Shown one piece after another: positions 12,576 to 13,073 of a stretch of 13,073 bases of DNA. The position numbers and the translations under genes were made by a program. Source of the DNA: DATIBL01 sp035457505 (GTDB taxonomy: Bacteria > Patescibacteriota > Minisyncoccia > Phycocordibacterales > UBA6899). A model generated the notes under the pieces. The model saw only the letters and a program-made list of their open reading frames with translations, was not told the origin of the DNA and did not search any database. Position 1 is the first letter of the stretch, and the number at the start of each line of letters is the position of its first letter. The stretch is from the NCBI GenBank assembly GCA_035457505.1, contig DATIBL010000002.1, positions 1-13,073 on the forward strand, given 5' to 3'.

Positions 12576-13073
12576 CTATTCCTGCGCAAATGCAGTTCGC
12601 ATGACGATGCGCTCAAGCAGGGCAAAAAGGCGCTCTTCGTCTGCCGGGAGCACCGCGCCAGGTTCAAAATTCGCGATATTCGAAGTGACGACGTGCATGC
12701 CAATCTCAAAGCAGCGTCCGGAGAGTTCCGCGTGCAGGATGCGCGATGCGACATGTGTTCCGGCAGCAGCACCGTCGGATCGGCCTTCGAGGAAGGGGAT
12801 TCCGTTGATCGTCGGACCTTCTGTCATTGTCGTACCGCCCGCTTCGCCTTCGCGCGCGAATCTCGCGCATTGGTCGGGCGGAATGTCGCCAATCGCGCTC
12901 CAGGTCACGAATGCATGCCGTGCATTGGTTCCGCGGAAGAGGTCTGGGTTGATCGCAACGCTCGCGAGCGTCGGTGCTGGTGACCCGAAGAATGTCCCCA
13001 CAGTGAATTCTGGGTCCGAGCCTTCGGTGAAGCGATAGGCGATCGGATAGGCGATCGCGATCCCAGATGCTGT
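12576..13073 (-). CDS. C-terminal part of an exported protein of unknown function
   Basis: The frame is open from the right edge of the window to a TAG at 12578-12576, giving the last 165 residues of a longer protein. A GTG at 13001 could be read as a start, but the protein-like frame continues upstream of it (TEGSDPEFTVGTFFGSP...), so the gene most likely begins outside the window. It contains scattered Gly and aromatic residues, two cysteines (in PDQCARF and SGRCFEIGMHV) and a C-terminal segment TSNIANFEPG. This resembles small exported lipoprotein-like or PsbP-like proteins that I cannot name. No membrane helix is seen in the visible part. It probably sits upstream of, and is transcribed in the same direction as, the DUF3298 gene. 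Confidence 0.6.
   Translation of the reverse strand, partial: TASGIAIAYPIAYRFTEGSDPEFTVGTFFGSPAPTLASVAINPDLFRGTNARHAFVTWSAIGDIPPDQCARFAREGEAGGTTMTEGPTINGIPFLEGRSDGAAAGTHVASRILHAELSGRCFEIGMHVVTSNIANFEPGAVLPADEERLFALLERIVMRTAFAQE
13034..13057. repeat. Perfect 12-base tandem duplication inside the partial gene
   Basis: GATAGGCGATCG occurs twice in direct succession (13034-13045 and 13046-13057). The unit is a multiple of three, so the minus-strand gene stays in frame and shows the near-repeat IAYPIAYR. It looks like a simple replication-slippage duplication. Confidence 0.75.

Noticed and set aside
12999..13001. GTG at 13001 as start of a 141-residue protein
   Set aside because: The frame stays open and protein-like to the window edge, so this is more likely an internal valine codon of a longer gene.
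1..13073. tRNA or rRNA genes, CRISPR array, insertion sequence ends, UGA-recoded genes
   Set aside because: No cloverleaf or rRNA-like blocks, no regularly spaced repeats, no transposase or long terminal inverted repeats, and no in-frame TGA inside the accepted genes; TGA serves as a normal stop (for example at 3982-3984).

Overview
The window is about 13 kb of dense, high-GC (high 50s % by eye) bacterial DNA with short intergenic gaps, the standard genetic code (genes end in TAA, TAG and TGA, with no in-frame TGA) and no RNA gene, CRISPR array or insertion sequence that I can see. Small exported proteins of unknown function, a DUF3298/DUF4163-type protein, a DUF475 (TerC-like) membrane protein, a SET-domain methyltransferase and many promoters that sit almost on the start codon suggest a Patescibacteria/CPR-type (Parcubacteria-like) genome. 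That assignment is an inference from gene content, not proven.

Layout. Positions 1-4525 form a metal-handling block. A cation diffusion facilitator exporter (minus strand, cut by the left edge) is divergent from a Fur-family regulator (394-885). Next comes a run of membrane or exported proteins: a small His-rich two-helix protein (919-1233), an exported membrane-anchored protein (1298-2020), a CopC-CopD fusion (2017-3984) and a second exported anchored protein (4016-4525). Three of these have signal peptides whose predicted cleavage leaves histidine as the first mature residue, as in CopC, so the block looks like a copper acquisition or copper-handling system with two unnamed partners of CopCD.

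Positions 4555-7687 lie on the minus strand: a DUF475/TerC-like integral membrane protein, a VOC-superfamily protein that keeps a 2-His-1-Glu iron site, and a two-component pair (single-domain response regulator, then membrane histidine kinase, coupled by an ATGA overlap). Positions 7767-11624 lie on the plus strand: an unknown protein with three membrane helices and a large beta-rich domain, a compact PEP-synthase/rifampin-phosphotransferase-like enzyme, and a SET-domain methyltransferase with a histone-H1-like basic tail. Positions 11634-13073 are on the minus strand: a membrane-anchored DUF4163/DUF3298 protein and the C-terminal part of an exported protein cut by the right edge.

The most striking global feature is regulatory. 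At seven genes or operon heads a -10 hexamer lies only 6-7 bases before the ATG, and at an eighth 9 bases before it, so the mRNAs should start at or next to the start codon (leaderless). Where a -35 is visible, the spacing is 16-17 bases. GATC, especially within CGATCG, is strongly over-represented across the window.
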